Shown in pieces: positions 10,438 through 21,280 of a DNA stretch of 64,000 nt. Position 1 is the first letter of the stretch. Every line of letters begins with the position of its first letter. Where the stretch lies: NCBI GenBank assembly GCA_037043235.1, contig JAWRVZ010000276.1, forward strand, positions 497,001-561,000, in the 5' to 3' direction. The position numbers and the translations under genes are program-made. The notes beneath the pieces were generated by a model. The model had not been told where the DNA came from. It worked only from the letters and a program-made list of their open reading frames with translations, and searched no databases. This stretch comes from Rhodeus uyekii (lineage: Eukaryota; Chordata; Actinopteri; Cypriniformes; Acheilognathidae).

Positions 10438-10969
10438 TGTTATGAATATGAGCTCTGTGCTCCCCTCCCTGGCCACCAGAGGGAGCTCTCACTTATACTG
10501 ACACTTCACTACACACTACATTTCCCAGCAACCATCACACTGGACTGATTACACACACACACCTGAACTCCATCATCATTGTTTGCCACACCACCTGTGA
10601 ATCTTTATCTGGACTATAAAAGACTGTTTCATTCTGACAATCACTGCGAAGTCTTGATTTGCTATTGCAGTCATTCCAAGCGTTTATCATTCCTGTCTGT
10701 GTCTGCCCGCTACCAGTTTTGCCTGTTTGCCTGTTTCTGATCCTTCTCTGCCTGCCCCGACCTGTGCCTGGATTAACGCCTATGATTGTCTGCTGCCCGT
10801 TTTGACCACCGCCTGTACCACGTTTCTGTATCTGTTCTGCCTGCCTTCCTGACCCCTGCTTGGATTACTGACCACGATTGCTCTCTGTTTTGCCCTGACC
10901 CCCTGCCTGTACGACCCTTCTTAATAAAGACATTGCGATTGTATCCCTGCCTGTTAGTCCTTTGTTACA
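10438..10969 (+). repeat. 5' LTR of the young retrotransposon
   Basis: It begins with TG and ends with CA. A TATA box TATAAAA lies at 10,615-10,621 and a polyadenylation signal AATAAA at 10,923-10,928, giving a standard U3-R-U5 layout. The sequence immediately downstream (GAAGACTTCGCCGCACAAG) is in the primer-binding position, but I could not assign a tRNA. Confidence 0.9.
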
Positions 10970-11006
10970 GAAGACTTCGCCGCACAAGATCCAGCTGTCT
11001 GTCAGG

Positions 11007-12968
11007 ATGGACGATTCGACACAGGCTGAGTTTCACCTCATCTGTCTCCGGCAAGGTAACCGGCCCCTGTTGGACTATGTAGCCGACTTCATTGAACTTT
11101 CTCACCGAGTGAGTTGGGGTGACGCCTTTTTGTTTTCTATATTTGAGCGAGGACTGGATAAGAGGGCTATCCGGGCTCTTGGATGCCAGGAAACCTCACT
11201 CATGGACTATATTAATCTTGTGCTGTGGCTGAATGGTATTGACTTTGAAATTGAAGAAGTGACCGATTCAGCACTTCCGAGCGCCGCGACCAAGTCAACA
11301 CCTCACCGCCGCAAGCGGCGGAAGCAGAGAAAGCCCGATCCAGAGATCCTCCAGCCAGAGCCCGATCCAGAGATCCTCCAGCCAGAGCCCGATCCAGAGA
11401 TCCTCCAGCCAGAGCCCGATCCAGAGATCCGCCAGCCAGAGCCCGATCCAGAGATCCGCCAGCCAGAGCCCGATCCAGAGATCCGCCAGCCAGAGCCCGA
11501 TCCAGAGATCCGCCAGCCAGAGCCCGATCCAGAGATCCGCCAGCCAGAGCCCGATCCAGAGATCCGCCAGCCAGAGCCCGATCCAGAGATCCGCCAGCCA
11601 GAGCCCGATCCAGAGATCCGCCAGCCAGAACCAGAGCCCGAGCTGCCGTGGCCCGACCCACCAGAGCCCGAGCTGCCGTGGCCCGACCCACCAGAGCCCG
11701 AGCTGCCGTGGCCCGACCCACCAGAGCCCGAGCTGCCGTGGCCCGACCCACCAGAGCCCGAGCTGCCGTGGCCCGACCCACCAGAGCCCGAGCTGCCGTG
11801 GCCCGACCCACCAGAGCCCGAGCTGCCGTGGCCCGACCCACCAGAGCCCGAGCTGCCGTGGCCCGACCCACCAGAGCCCGAGCTGCCGTGGCCCGACCCA
11901 CCAGAGCCCGAGTTGCCGTGGCCCGACCCGCCAGAACCAGAGCCCGAGCTGCCGTGGCCCGACCCGCCGCTGGACTTCCGGGACATCCCAGCGCCGCCGC
12001 CGGCCTTCGCGGATCTCCCCGAGCCTGCAACGACCCGTCAGCCAGAGCCGCCAACGACCCGTCAGCCAGAGCCGCCAGAGCCGCCAACGACCCGTCAGCC
12101 AGAGCCGCCAACGACCCGTCAGCCAGAGCCGCCAACGACCCGTCAGCCAGAGCCGCCAACGACCCGTCAGCCAGAGCCGCCAACGACCCGTCAGCCAGAG
12201 CCGCCAACGACCCGTCAGCCAGAGCCGCCAACGACCCGTCAGCCAGAGCCGCCAACGACCCGTCAGCCAGAGCCGCCAACGACCCGTCAGCCAGAGCCGC
12301 CAGAGCCTGCAACGACCCGTCAGCCAGAGCCGCCAGAGCCTGCAACGACCCGTCAGCCAGAGCCACCAGAGCCTGCAACGACCCGTCAGCCAGAGCCTGA
12401 GGTACCGTTTCCCACCCTATCCCACCCATTATCACCTCTGTCCCTGTCTGTGTCTGCCAGCCCTCCTGCCCTGTCTCTGCCAGAGATCGTCAGTCCTGCA
12501 CCGCCACTGCATGTGCTCAGCTGGATGGTACCGCCGCAGATCCTGCCGACTCCAGCCTCGACAGCAGTCGGGGAATGCCTGACTCCGCCTCCAGCCTCAG
12601 ACCCCTTCTCTCCACCTCGGTCCGTCAACACTTCGGCACAGCCTGGCTTCTCACTCCCTCAGCTTCACCAAAGTCCCTCGACCATCATCTCCATCGGGTT
12701 CCCTCGTCCTCCAGGCTCCACCTTGGTCGTGCGTCGCCTTGCCTACACCTGCGGCTCCAGCTGGCTCCTTCCTCCCTCCGGCTTACACCTTATGTCCTCT
12801 GTCACTCCGTCTCCGACTCTGCTCTCGCTCCTTTGGACTCCGCCTCGGTCATTCGTCGCTGCGGCTGGCCTTCGGTCTCCGGAACCAGCGGTGTCGATCG
12901 GGTCCTTCGGCTCGTCGGCTACGTCCCGGGACCTTACAGACCTCCCAGACCCGCCAGCCTTGCCTTAA
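11007..12968 (+). CDS. Gag-like protein with three proline-rich minisatellite blocks
   Basis: The first ATG in frame is at 11,007 (MDDSTQAEF); the frame is open upstream into the LTR, but no earlier ATG was found. The protein is 653 residues. Residues 1 to about 85 resemble a retrotransposon gag/capsid fragment (LRQGNRPLLDYVADFIELSHR, then a GLDKRAI segment). A basic stretch RRKRRKQRKP follows, then about eleven PDPEI(L/R)QPE repeats, about eleven PEPELPWPDP repeats and about fourteen PPTTRQPE-type repeats. The C-terminal third is a Ser/Pro-rich tail. There is no zinc knuckle. The basic stretch could bind nucleic acid and the repeats are probably disordered; both are inference. Repeat units are multiples of 3 bp, which keeps the frame open and also creates long antisense ORFs that are shadows. 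Confidence 0.75.
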   Translation: MDDSTQAEFHLICLRQGNRPLLDYVADFIELSHRVSWGDAFLFSIFERGLDKRAIRALGCQETSLMDYINLVLWLNGIDFEIEEVTDSALPSAATKSTPHRRKRRKQRKPDPEILQPEPDPEILQPEPDPEILQPEPDPEIRQPEPDPEIRQPEPDPEIRQPEPDPEIRQPEPDPEIRQPEPDPEIRQPEPDPEIRQPEPDPEIRQPEPEPELPWPDPPEPELPWPDPPEPELPWPDPPEPELPWPDPPEPELPWPDPPEPELPWPDPPEPELPWPDPPEPELPWPDPPEPELPWPDPPEPELPWPDPPEPEPELPWPDPPLDFRDIPAPPPAFADLPEPATTRQPEPPTTRQPEPPEPPTTRQPEPPTTRQPEPPTTRQPEPPTTRQPEPPTTRQPEPPTTRQPEPPTTRQPEPPTTRQPEPPTTRQPEPPEPATTRQPEPPEPATTRQPEPPEPATTRQPEPEVPFPTLSHPLSPLSLSVSASPPALSLPEIVSPAPPLHVLSWMVPPQILPTPASTAVGECLTPPPASDPFSPPRSVNTSAQPGFSLPQLHQSPSTIISIGFPRPPGSTLVVRRLAYTCGSSWLLPPSGLHLMSSVTPSPTLLSLLWTPPRSFVAAAGLRSPEPAVSIGSFGSSATSRDLTDLPDPPALP

Positions 12969-13069
12969 CCAGCCTGGTCCGTGCCCCCGGCACCACCCTG
13001 GAACATTGAACTTTGGGCGCCGCCATGGTGGTGCGCGGCGCCTTTTAGCTGCCTCACGCCAGGAGGCGC

Positions 13070-13087
13070 TCGTAGGGGGGGGGGCTC
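13070..13087 (+). promoter_or_regulatory. Polypurine tract of the young retrotransposon
   Basis: A run of ten or so G residues after CGTA lies directly before the 3' LTR start at 13,088, the position of the plus-strand primer. Confidence 0.75.
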
Positions 13088-13619
13088 TGTTATGAATATG
13101 AGCTCTGTGCTCCCCTCCCTGGCCACCAGAGGGAGCTCTCACTTATACTGACACTTCACTACACACTACATTTCCCAGCAACCATCACACTGGACTGATT
13201 ACACACACACACCTGAACTCCATCATCATTGTTTGCCACACCACCTGTGAATCTTTATCTGGACTATAAAAGACTGTTTCATTCTGACAATCACTGCGAA
13301 GTCTCGATTTGCTATTGCAGTCATTCCAAGCGTTTATCATTCCTGTCTGTGTCTGCCCGCTACCAGTTTTGCCTGTTTGCCTGTTTCTGATCCTTCTCTG
13401 CCTGCCCCGACCTGTGCCTGGATTAACGCCTATGATTGTCTGCTGCCCGTCTTGACCACCGCCTGTACCACGTTTCTGTATCTGTTCTGCCTGCCTTCCT
13501 GACCCCTGCTTGGATTACTGACCACGATTGCTCTCTGTTTTGCCCTGACCCCCTGCCTGTACGACCCTTCTTAATAAAGACATTGCGATTGGATCCCTGC
13601 CTGTTAGTCCTTTGTTACA
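13088..13619 (+). repeat. 3' LTR of the young retrotransposon
   Basis: It has the same length as the 5' LTR, with TATAAAA at 13,265-13,271 and AATAAA at 13,573-13,578. It differs from the 5' copy at about three positions, for example CTTGATT versus CTCGATT. Confidence 0.9.
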
Positions 13620-15540
13620 ACATCATAAATGACAAAAGCAGCCATATTTACCACTAGCAGACCGAGCTGGATATTCAGTCCAATTAAAGCTCGTCCCATG
13701 TTTTGTATCGTCGTTTCATCAGATCCAATCAGAATTATCGGCTTCTGTATAGATTGTCAATTCACTTAACCCATCTGTAATGATCAAACTATCATTCCAG
13801 AGGTTAATGACACATATTCACACTATGGGGACATACAAAACTCACACACACTCAGACATGAATACAAATCGCTCATATTCAAGGTTTACTTCTGGTATTT
13901 ATTCTACAAAGATTTAAGCTTTAAAATCTTCTCTAGGTTTAACTTATTCAGTTTAAAAGCATGTCTGTTTATACTTAATTTGTTTTTAGAAAAGTTTGCT
14001 AGGTTGTTTTAGTTCCTTTATCATTTTGATAACAGAGTGCCATACCCAGCCTCCACTCACAATCTCTCTCTCAGCCAAAAGTTTTCCTCAGTCTCTTAAG
14101 ACTGTAACTTTTAGGCAGAATGCAATAGTAAATTATTTGCCATTTAGAAACCTTAATCATTCACAAATTTTAAAAATATATTTAACTCTCAATTAGATCC
14201 ATTTTGATTATCTAAAATAAAGTGTCCTAGGAGGATTACTAAGTTTACTTAACCTTTGTTATCCAGACCATCTCTAATCTGTAAAAACGCTCTTAATCTT
14301 TAGGCACCACCATGTCTAACGACCTGCAGGAGTGAAAACTATGATAGAGACATATTAGTTCAGTTTCACTATTAATTTTCAGTTCTTTCCCATAAGCCAA
14401 CAAAAAAAAAAAATGTTCTTGATGTTATAAAGTTTTGTTATGGTCTCCTCAACAACTGAAGGTCAATCACATCATGTTCTCAGCCAGCTCTTGAAAGCAC
14501 ATTCCCATTATCTCTTTATAAACAACCTCTTCAGGGTCTCCCCCTGGCATCTTCTACAAGTTGGGGAAACTTGTCAAGGAATGCGGTTGCAGTGACCTGG
14601 TATGGAGGAACTCAGTTTTGGGGCAGACTTCTGCAAATCCCCCCTCTGAAGGATGCTGCTAGCCAACCACAGACATCCTCTCAACTCTCATCCAGTTGTC
14701 ACATAAAACATCTCCCTTCCCCTGTTTTTGGGTAGATGCCCAGGAGCGGCGGCGAACCCCTGGCTTAGGTTGTCCTCCATGTGGCCATTAGAGGAACTTA
14801 CCCGTCTTTGGGCCGAACGCCCTCATGCTCAACTGTACCCCATTCATTCCCTTTGCAGATCTTCGAGTTTTATTCAGGTTCAGGTATTCTCTGGAGCTTA
14901 GGGAAGGTGCATTCAAGAACCACCAGAGTCATTTCAACTGCCTGATAGTGTTCAAAACAGGAAGACCGGTTACTAACAGCAGTATGTTTTCAGTAAAACC
15001 ATTAACATATTCAAAACATCAGCATAGCTTATTCTCTGTGTTTATTCTCAGTGTCGCTATCACCATTGTCTACTCCATCAGCCTTGTACCATGGTGGAGA
15101 CTAAGATGAGACAAAAACAAAAATTACTGGTCATAACAATTTAATCAAACAATTTAATCTCTCCCCTTTTATAATAAGGTCTTTATTATTATTTTAAACT
15201 TATTTAAATTTATTTTAAAACTCCTCTTTAAAGGCATTTAGTTGTTGAAACAAATTTAATGTACACAATCCTAAATGTGGAAGTTTTGAACTGCCTGTAG
15301 CATGATTTCTTTTAACGTCTCTGTGTCTATGATTTTCACTGGAACACTTCCTGTAAATTGTTTATCACTGATGACACAGACTCAGATAACAGCATTTAGC
15401 TGACTTTGAATGAGAGAGAGAAACTCTGGACTGGATTCAAGGACTGGAACACTGCATTTTTGTAAACTTTCAACATTTATCTACTTTATTTTGACTCTGG
15501 CTTGTTTCAGAAATCTTTGCCCAAAAATACATTTTCAAAG

Positions 15541-15597
15541 AATTATAATTACAATTATAATTGTATAATTACAATTATAATTGTAATATAATTATAT
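15541..15597. repeat. AT-rich overlapping palindromes
   Basis: ACAATTATAATTGT (self-complementary) occurs twice, embedded in TAATTATA-type repeats. The patch could extrude as a cruciform. It looks like a low-complexity expansion. Confidence 0.7.
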
Positions 15598-15929
15598 TAC
15601 ATATTACTGAAACTCCCATCTTTTGGAGTCATTGTCTGTAATTTGACGCAATTTATCCTTATCCATTCACCATAAAACTTCTCATCACAAATCTTTCTTT
15701 CAACAGAATTCCTCAAGACTTCATCTTATTTTTGTTCTTTTCCAGACGAAAACGTAAATGTTGGTATATTAGACACTGATCTTCTTTTAAAATCTTAACA
15801 CCAGAAATATATGCCACTTTATCACATCTAGCAGACATTTATATCGTTCAGGCTCTTTCTTTGCTCACACTTTCCAATCAAATTAAAACTAGGAGCATTT
15901 TCTTACTGAGCTCTGAAATTTTGCTTTTG

Positions 15930-16205
15930 AAGAGCAGAGCTGTGTACAGCCTTTAATATCTTCTCTTCTCTGTTTTGTTATTTTATCATGTCTTCCAACC
16001 TTATTTTTACAATCAGAATTAAAAACACAGACTGACCAAATTTACTTTGAGAAGCAGAGCTGTTTACAGCATTTAATCTCTTCTCTGTTTCATTATTTTA
16101 TCATGACTTCCAACCTTGTTTTTACACTCAGAATTAAAAACACAGACTGACCATTTTCCCACTGAGCTCTGAAAATTCACTTTGAGAAGAAGAGCTGTTT
16201 ACAGC
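15930..16205. repeat. Tandem repeat, about 118-bp unit, 2.3 copies
   Basis: Units share AGAGCTGTTTACAGC, TTATTTTATCATG, CTTCCAACCTT and AAAAACACAGACTGACCA in the same order. The third unit is partial. Confidence 0.75.
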
Positions 16206-16285
16206 ATTTTCTCTTCTGCTTACTTAACTAATCAGTAATAATCAGACTACTCAGTTATTGTTAGCCATATTTTAGTCCAAGTTAA

Positions 16286-16300
16286 TACTCACCTGAAGTC
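16286..16300 (-). promoter_or_regulatory. Candidate retroviral 5' splice donor
   Basis: On the minus strand the sequence GACTTCAG/GTGAGTATT is a near-perfect GT donor, with the exon ending at 16,293. It lies about 660 bp downstream of the primer-binding site, where a subgenomic env message would be spliced. A small ORF (16,485-16,282) runs across it and may be leader sequence; it is not called as a gene. Confidence 0.45.
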
Positions 16301-16956
16301 ATGGTAGGAAGAGATGGAGGCGGCGATCTTTGAATAACACAGCTGTGGCTTCTGCGTGATGAAACCACAAAGTATACTACAAAACACCAAGTCACATATC
16401 CTGGTCCAAACCAATTCGGGTCAAAAAAAATTCTCGTAAAATTTACTTTTGCAGGAATCGTTCCAGATGCATCCCTGCCAAACAAGTTAGCCCTATATTT
16501 ATTTCATATTATTATTTTATAACTAACGCTTTAGTCCCTAACTGCCTGATTCACTAAATTCGGGGTACCCCTATCTGAAGTGGAAGAGATCAAGTCAGGT
16601 TCACAGTGCCACGGATCTACCTGGAAACCGGGGATCGAATCCGCGTTCCCATCCAGTGTCTTACACTCCTTTGTGGGACTTCCCCTGTCCCACGAGTGCG
16701 TCCCTTTGCGCTGCCTTCTGCCTACCTGGAAAAGACTTCAACCAGTCTACGGATCCGAGCGACTATTACACCTTGTGGTGCGCCTGTAGTCTAGCCAGTC
16801 CCACCATATGATATTTATTGCATATTATATGGTCGGTGTAATTTTCAAAACTCACGTCTGAGTGATTCTATCCCCTTTCCAGTCACTTCCACCTAGACAG
16901 ACTAACACTTTCTACCTTGTTTGTTGTTCGACCAGGGATTTCACCGAAGAATGAAT
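16301..16956. other. Proviral leader region
   Basis: Untranslated leader between the primer-binding site and the candidate splice donor. No convincing gene. A CGGGGATCGAATCC box near 16,628 resembles a tRNA T-arm on the plus strand, but no tRNA can be folded around it. Confidence 0.45.
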
Positions 16957-16974
16957 TGCCCGCATTCTCCACCA
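16957..16974 (-). promoter_or_regulatory. Primer-binding site, tRNA-Ala type
   Basis: On the minus strand TGGTGGAGAATGCGGGCA starts five bases after the LTR end. It is complementary to the 3' end of vertebrate tRNA-Ala(AGC) species ending TGCCCGCATTCTCCA-CCA, as I remember that sequence. Position, TGG start and 18-nt length all fit a retroviral primer site. It fixes the provirus orientation as minus. Confidence 0.65.
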
Positions 16975-16979
16975 TTAAC

Positions 16980-17682
16980 TGTAGGGGATTTTACAGTTAA
17001 GACCCGAGGACCAGATATGTTGAATGAAGACGAGGAGTCAGAAGTGCAGTCAATAGTAGAAATTTTAGTGAAGTATAGTTTGCAGTTTCATCAGCAGAAG
17101 CCAGCTTCAGGTCTCAAAAGGAGTTCGTAGGCCGCCCCCCATACAATAACATTGTTACAGCAATTATACTCGAACAGAGGGTGCTAACTACGTCAATGAT
17201 GACGTTTAAATGATTCTGATTGGCTAAGAAAGAAAGAAAAACAAAACTAGTAATTTTCCACACAAGAGCAGACAGTCTGAAGCAGATCTTCGTTGATCAC
17301 ATGGTTGACGGGTTCGTGCCAGTTAATCACCTCACCAATACAGACCATATTAACGCACACACACAGATACAGGAAGAGTTCAGGAAGCCTCATTTGCCAT
17401 CACTAGCGACCCCAGTAGTAATAGTAGAAGTAGCGTTAGCAAGATGAGTCAGAATAGGAGTCCTTTTATTTGAGCAGAAACTTAAATAGTTCTCAAACAG
17501 GACTCAAGTTTCGGTAGCCGTGAGCTCAACCGTGCGGTTTACCTCTACCAAACAAACTCCCTTACTCTACTACATTTCTGGCTTATATACAGCCACCAAT
17601 TACCTCTAGCGCCCTCTAATGGCTGCTAATGGAATTATGGCATATGCATTAAAGAAAAAAACAAATATACACACACGTAACA
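16980..17682 (-). repeat. Proviral 5' LTR
   Basis: About 703 bp running TGTAGGGG...GTAACA on the plus strand. Positions 16,980-17,371 match the R/U5 side of the other LTR (2718-2768 plus 5180-5573). The U3 side (about 17,372-17,682) has no counterpart in the other LTR. Confidence 0.7.
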
Positions 17683-17690
17683 TTCTCTAG

Positions 17691-18478
17691 TGTTACAACA
17701 TCTATTGCAATCCCAAAATACTGACCAGCTTATAATACCTAGAATATCAAAGTCAACTGCTGGCGGTCAATCTTTTTCCTATTTAGCTCCTAAACTCTGG
17801 AACAGTCTTCCTAATACAGTTCGGGAAGCAGACACACTCTGTTAGTTTAAATGTAGACTAAAAACACATCTCTTCAACCTGGCATACACATAACACATTA
17901 TACATACATTTTTAATCCAAATCATGTAAAATGATTGTTAGGCTGCATAATTTAGGTCAGCCGGAACCGGGAACATTCCCATAACATCTGATGTACTCGA
18001 TACATCAGAAGAAGAATGGCATCTACGCTGATATTGTTCTCTGTTTATTCCGAGGTTACCATGGTCAGCCGGATCCGGGCCGTATCCAGATCAGATGAAG
18101 GACGTGCACCTGGACACAAGCACAGCACTGCCCTGAATTGTCTGCGGAGACTCTACTAAACCCTCCCCTGTGTAGATCATGAACCCATCTCCAATCGGAC
18201 CAAATTAGACTTAATTAGATTAGATTAGATTAGATTAGACTTGAATTATCAATATAATAATCAAACTATCAATCAATCAAATCGATCAATAATCATAACT
18301 TAACACTTAATATTCATCAATTGTATTAATTCGCCTGCTCTTTTAAGGCTGCCGTTCAGCCAAACAAACTTTGTTTATAATGTTTTCATGTGACCACTGT
18401 AAAGCTGCTTTGAAACAATCTGTATTGTAAAAAGCGCTATATAAGTAAAGGTGACTTGACTTGACTTGACTAGTGTCC
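17691..18478 (+). mobile_element. L2-type LINE 3' end (resumes after provirus)
   Basis: The plus reading gives LIIPRISKSTAGGQSF, YLAPKLWNSLPNTVREADT and KCRLKTHLFNLAYT, the C-terminus of L2/Maui ORF2. A 3' UTR follows, ending GCGCTATATAAGTAAAGG with a (TGACT)n tail at about 18,452-18,470, a well-known 3' end of fish L2 elements. There is also a (TTAGA)n microsatellite at about 18,217-18,240. Between 2717 and 17,691 part of the RT coding sequence is absent, so the LINE was already internally deleted. Confidence 0.75.
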
Positions 18479-19989
18479 TTTTAATTAGGTTTATTACTAG
18501 GCTATTGACTGTTCATTAGTAACTATAAAGCACATATTAATGCCTTATTCTGCATGATCATATTCTACATCTCTTAATCCAATGCCCAATACGGAAACTT
18601 AACAATGACCTTACTTACTATTAATAAGCAGTAATTAGTAGTTCATAGAGGCAGAATTTATATTTAATAGTTAACTGTTGAGAATTGTACCCTAAACTAA
18701 GTTATTTAGTTTTATTAAGTCAAATTTTATTATTTATTAATTGATCATTTTTTTCAATTCTGCAAGACTATTGAGACCTCAGTGTTATGGTCTGTTGTAG
18801 TAGTGTGTTAAAATAACTTTGTTTTGGTGGTTATTTTCAGTGTTTCAGTTGGACTTCACTGCTGTACTTAGTAGCAAATGGTAAATTGTAGTAAGTAGCC
18901 AGTGTTTTGTAGATTACTTACATATTGTAATAAATTACTGATTTCAAATTACATGGCAAAAATTGTAGTTACACATTTTAGGTAACATAATCAAACAACT
19001 TTTTGATTAATTTTGACCTAACTTGTTTATTACATTGAACTGAATAAGATAATCTTGCACTAATCCCACCCACATTTAGAAAAGTATATATTATTATTAT
19101 TGCTCATTGGGTCCTTCCTTCCCACATTCTAGCACACTGTTAAAAATTTCCTCTTGTAACCTGTGGAGAGAGACAGTTAAAAGAGAACCAGACAGTGCTA
19201 TTAAGTTCTTACAGAGAGTTCATTACATATATAAATATGTTATGATCTATGAACTATGTGTAGCTAGCCACTCGCTTACTTCTGGCAAGAGTAACCACAA
19301 AAAAATAAATATATATTATATTAATTAGGGTTAGGGTATATTAATATATTTTTGAAAGAAAAACAGTTCTCATAAGAAAAAGGTTATTTATTAATACAAA
19401 ATCAATAGAATAAACTTTTTAAAACATACAACAACAAAACATTCCTTTACCCTCGAAAGATGTAAACAGTCAGCCAACCCGAACCCGAACACAAACTCAG
19501 CTTAAGCACACAAAACAATCCAAAAATAAAGAATAAACTACATGAATACTCCCAAAATCAAAATCACACACAAAAGGTATAATATCAAGCCAAAAAGAAC
19601 CAGGAAGAAAGACACAATTAACTACAATACTTTAATTTAATTAAAATAAAATAAAAACACAAACACTATAAAACCTGCACACTTACCTTCCAAACCGCAC
19701 CATCTCACTAATCACGAGGAGAATGGGACTATACTTTATTGTTGACGGGGGGAGGGGGGGGGACGCTTGTTGACGGGGTTTTTAAGCTTGTTTTAATGGA
19801 TTTTATATGCATTTATATATAAAATTTGGGCGGGTTTTTCATCAAATGCAATTTTTTCCGGGGAAACCGCCCAATCTGACAACACTGAGTGTCACACCTA
19901 CACACTTCCCACCAAAGGATCAGGCTCCATCTCTAGGCCTCCCTTCAGATGCCTGCTTAAATTCCTCCCTGGCCACACCTCACCCTTAT
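18479..19989. other. Intergenic AT-rich DNA upstream of the NLR gene
   Basis: No gene is supported. A G-rich run lies at about 19,746-19,760. The ORFs at 19,107-19,328 and 19,807-20,058 lack domains. The NLR promoter probably lies downstream of this stretch but cannot be defined from sequence. Confidence 0.5.
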
Positions 19990-20830
19990 TACCACAACAC
20001 TGGCTACATGTATGGTCTTCTTTCACTTTTAGACTCTTCCTTGTCATTTGACACATAAAGGTGAAACCAGTAAAGCAGGATCCATTCTGCGATGAACAAG
20101 TAAACATTAAGAGAGAACAGTGAGTATTACATGTTTTACTTTACTGAACCAATGAATGTTGTGATTCCACTTCTATTTTTATTTAACAGATTTAATATTT
20201 AATCTATGTGAGGATTAGTTTAGCATGACTTGTATAAAAATGTATTGCAAAAATGTTGTTCTGATTGACAAACCAGAATAGTGACAGTATGTACTTGTGG
20301 CACAATACAGTCATTATGTACACTGAAAAACTGGAAACCTAAAAACATATTTGTTTAAGCATCTAAATGAATGTATTCTGATTGATGAAATCAAAAATAT
20401 TACTTAACCCGACTGAATCAGCTGAATCATCAAGAGAACTGCTGTTTATTAAAGGAAACTGTCTTTATATATTCAAATAAACAACTGAGAGAAGGCAACA
20501 AATCATTATTAAAGAAATGATTCCTTGTCTTAAATACATTATGGTCTTATTTCACTTTTGTACTCTTCCTTGTCAGGTGACACATGAAGGTGAAACCAGT
20601 TTAGCAGGATCCATTTTGCGATGAACAAGTAAATATTAAGAGAGAACAGTGAGTATTACAAGTTTTACTTTACTGAACCAATGAATGTTGTGATTCCACT
20701 TATATTTTCATTTAACAGATTTAATATTTAAGCTACGTGATGATTAGTTTAGCGTACAATTCTATGACTTGATGAATTCAAAAATATTACTTAACCCGAC
20801 TGAATCAGCTGAATCATCAAGAGAACTGCC
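19990..20830 (+). repeat. Tandem duplication upstream of the NLR gene
   Basis: Two copies, at about 20,005-20,445 and 20,543-20,830, share long blocks: GCAGGATCCATTYTGCGATG, AGAGAGAACAGTGAGTATTA and CCGACTGAATCAGCTGAATC. The second copy is shorter. AGAGAACAGTGAGT in each could be a 5' UTR exon donor, so the duplication may involve a non-coding first exon. That last point is inference. Confidence 0.65.
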
Positions 20831-21233
20831 CTTTTTTATACCAGCACATATGAGGATTATATCCAGAACTTAAAATGGCAATAATTGTACTTGAACTGGA
20901 AGATTTGATTCCTACAAATCATTTTGGAGAGCCAAAGTCCATCCACACTAGTTTAAAGTACAGAAATAAACAGATGTTTTGAAAGTGTTTTAAACTATAT
21001 CAGGACACAAAAACACCAAGTATGTGAATCGCTGACACCATTACTTTCATTTTACACAGTGCTTGTCTGAGTTTGTGCTGCTGGCTGTAAATTATTTGAT
21101 TCTGTGTGCAGATCATAACTGTGAACTGACTGTGGAAAAGTCATAGTCAACTGTGAGAAAAACACATTTATGAGATCTGATAATTGGTTCTGTGGATCAG
21201 CACAATAACCTTAACCATACCATAACCTTCAGA

Positions 21234-21280
21234 ATGAATCTCTGTAAAGAACGTGACACAAAGATAAAGACGGTCAAGAG
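21234..21280 (+). CDS. NLR start exon
   Basis: The exon reads MNLCKERDTKIKTVK followed by AG, then the donor GTGAGA at 21,281. Its phase (two bases over) is completed by the T that opens the next exon, giving Ser. It is only 47 bp of coding sequence. MNLxKERxxKxKxVK-type starts are usual in fish NLRC3-like genes. Confidence 0.75.

Larger units (their letters stand above)
10438..13619 (+). mobile_element. Young complete LTR retrotransposon, non-autonomous
   Basis: Two 532-bp LTRs (10,438-10,969 and 13,088-13,619) both start TGTTATGAAT and end TTTGTTACA. A 5-bp target duplication ACATC flanks the element (10,433-10,437 and 13,620-13,624). I count about three differences between the LTRs, so insertion is recent. 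The interior holds one ORF (gag-like domain plus proline-rich repeats) and no protease, RT, RNase H or integrase. It must therefore rely on another element's enzymes. It lies inside the second env fragment of the provirus. Confidence 0.9.
13625..16285. other. Proviral interior without recognisable genes
   Basis: About 2.7 kb where a retrovirus would carry gag and pol, but no RT, protease or capsid motif is readable on either strand. It contains an AT-rich palindromic patch at 15,541-15,597 and a tandem repeat at about 15,930-16,205. Short ORFs at 13,996-14,196 and 14,825-15,109 show no family features. Confidence 0.5.
2718..17682 (-). mobile_element. Decayed endogenous retrovirus (provirus) inserted in L2 LINE
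   Basis: The provirus reads right to left. From 17,682 down: LTR (17,682-16,980), primer-binding site (16,974-16,957), leader with splice donor (about 16,293), a long interior without gag or pol reading frames, an env-like pseudogene (8,165-6,077), polypurine tract (about 5,904-5,883) and the second LTR (about 5,890-2,718). Flanks CTAG at 2714-2717 and 17,687-17,690 mark the LINE target; the exact TSD is imperfect (TTCTAG versus TTCTCTAG). Later insertions inside are a Harbinger element, a LINE relic and a complete LTR retrotransposon. Gag and Pol could not be recognised, so they are deleted or decayed beyond reading by eye. The retroviral genus is not assigned. Confidence 0.7.

Noticed and set aside
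11212..12435. Long minus-strand ORF (407 codons) and nested ORFs in the 11-12.4 kb repeats
   Set aside because: They are shadows of repeat units divisible by 3 in the gag-like ORF on the plus strand; translations are pure low-complexity repeats without a start context.
12575..13142. Several overlapping ORFs at the 3' end of the young retrotransposon
   Set aside because: GC-rich alternative frames of the gag-like ORF tail and polypurine region; none has motifs.
16600..16660. tRNA gene suggested by a GGATCGAATCC box
   Set aside because: No acceptor, D or anticodon arm can be placed around it; it lies in the proviral leader.
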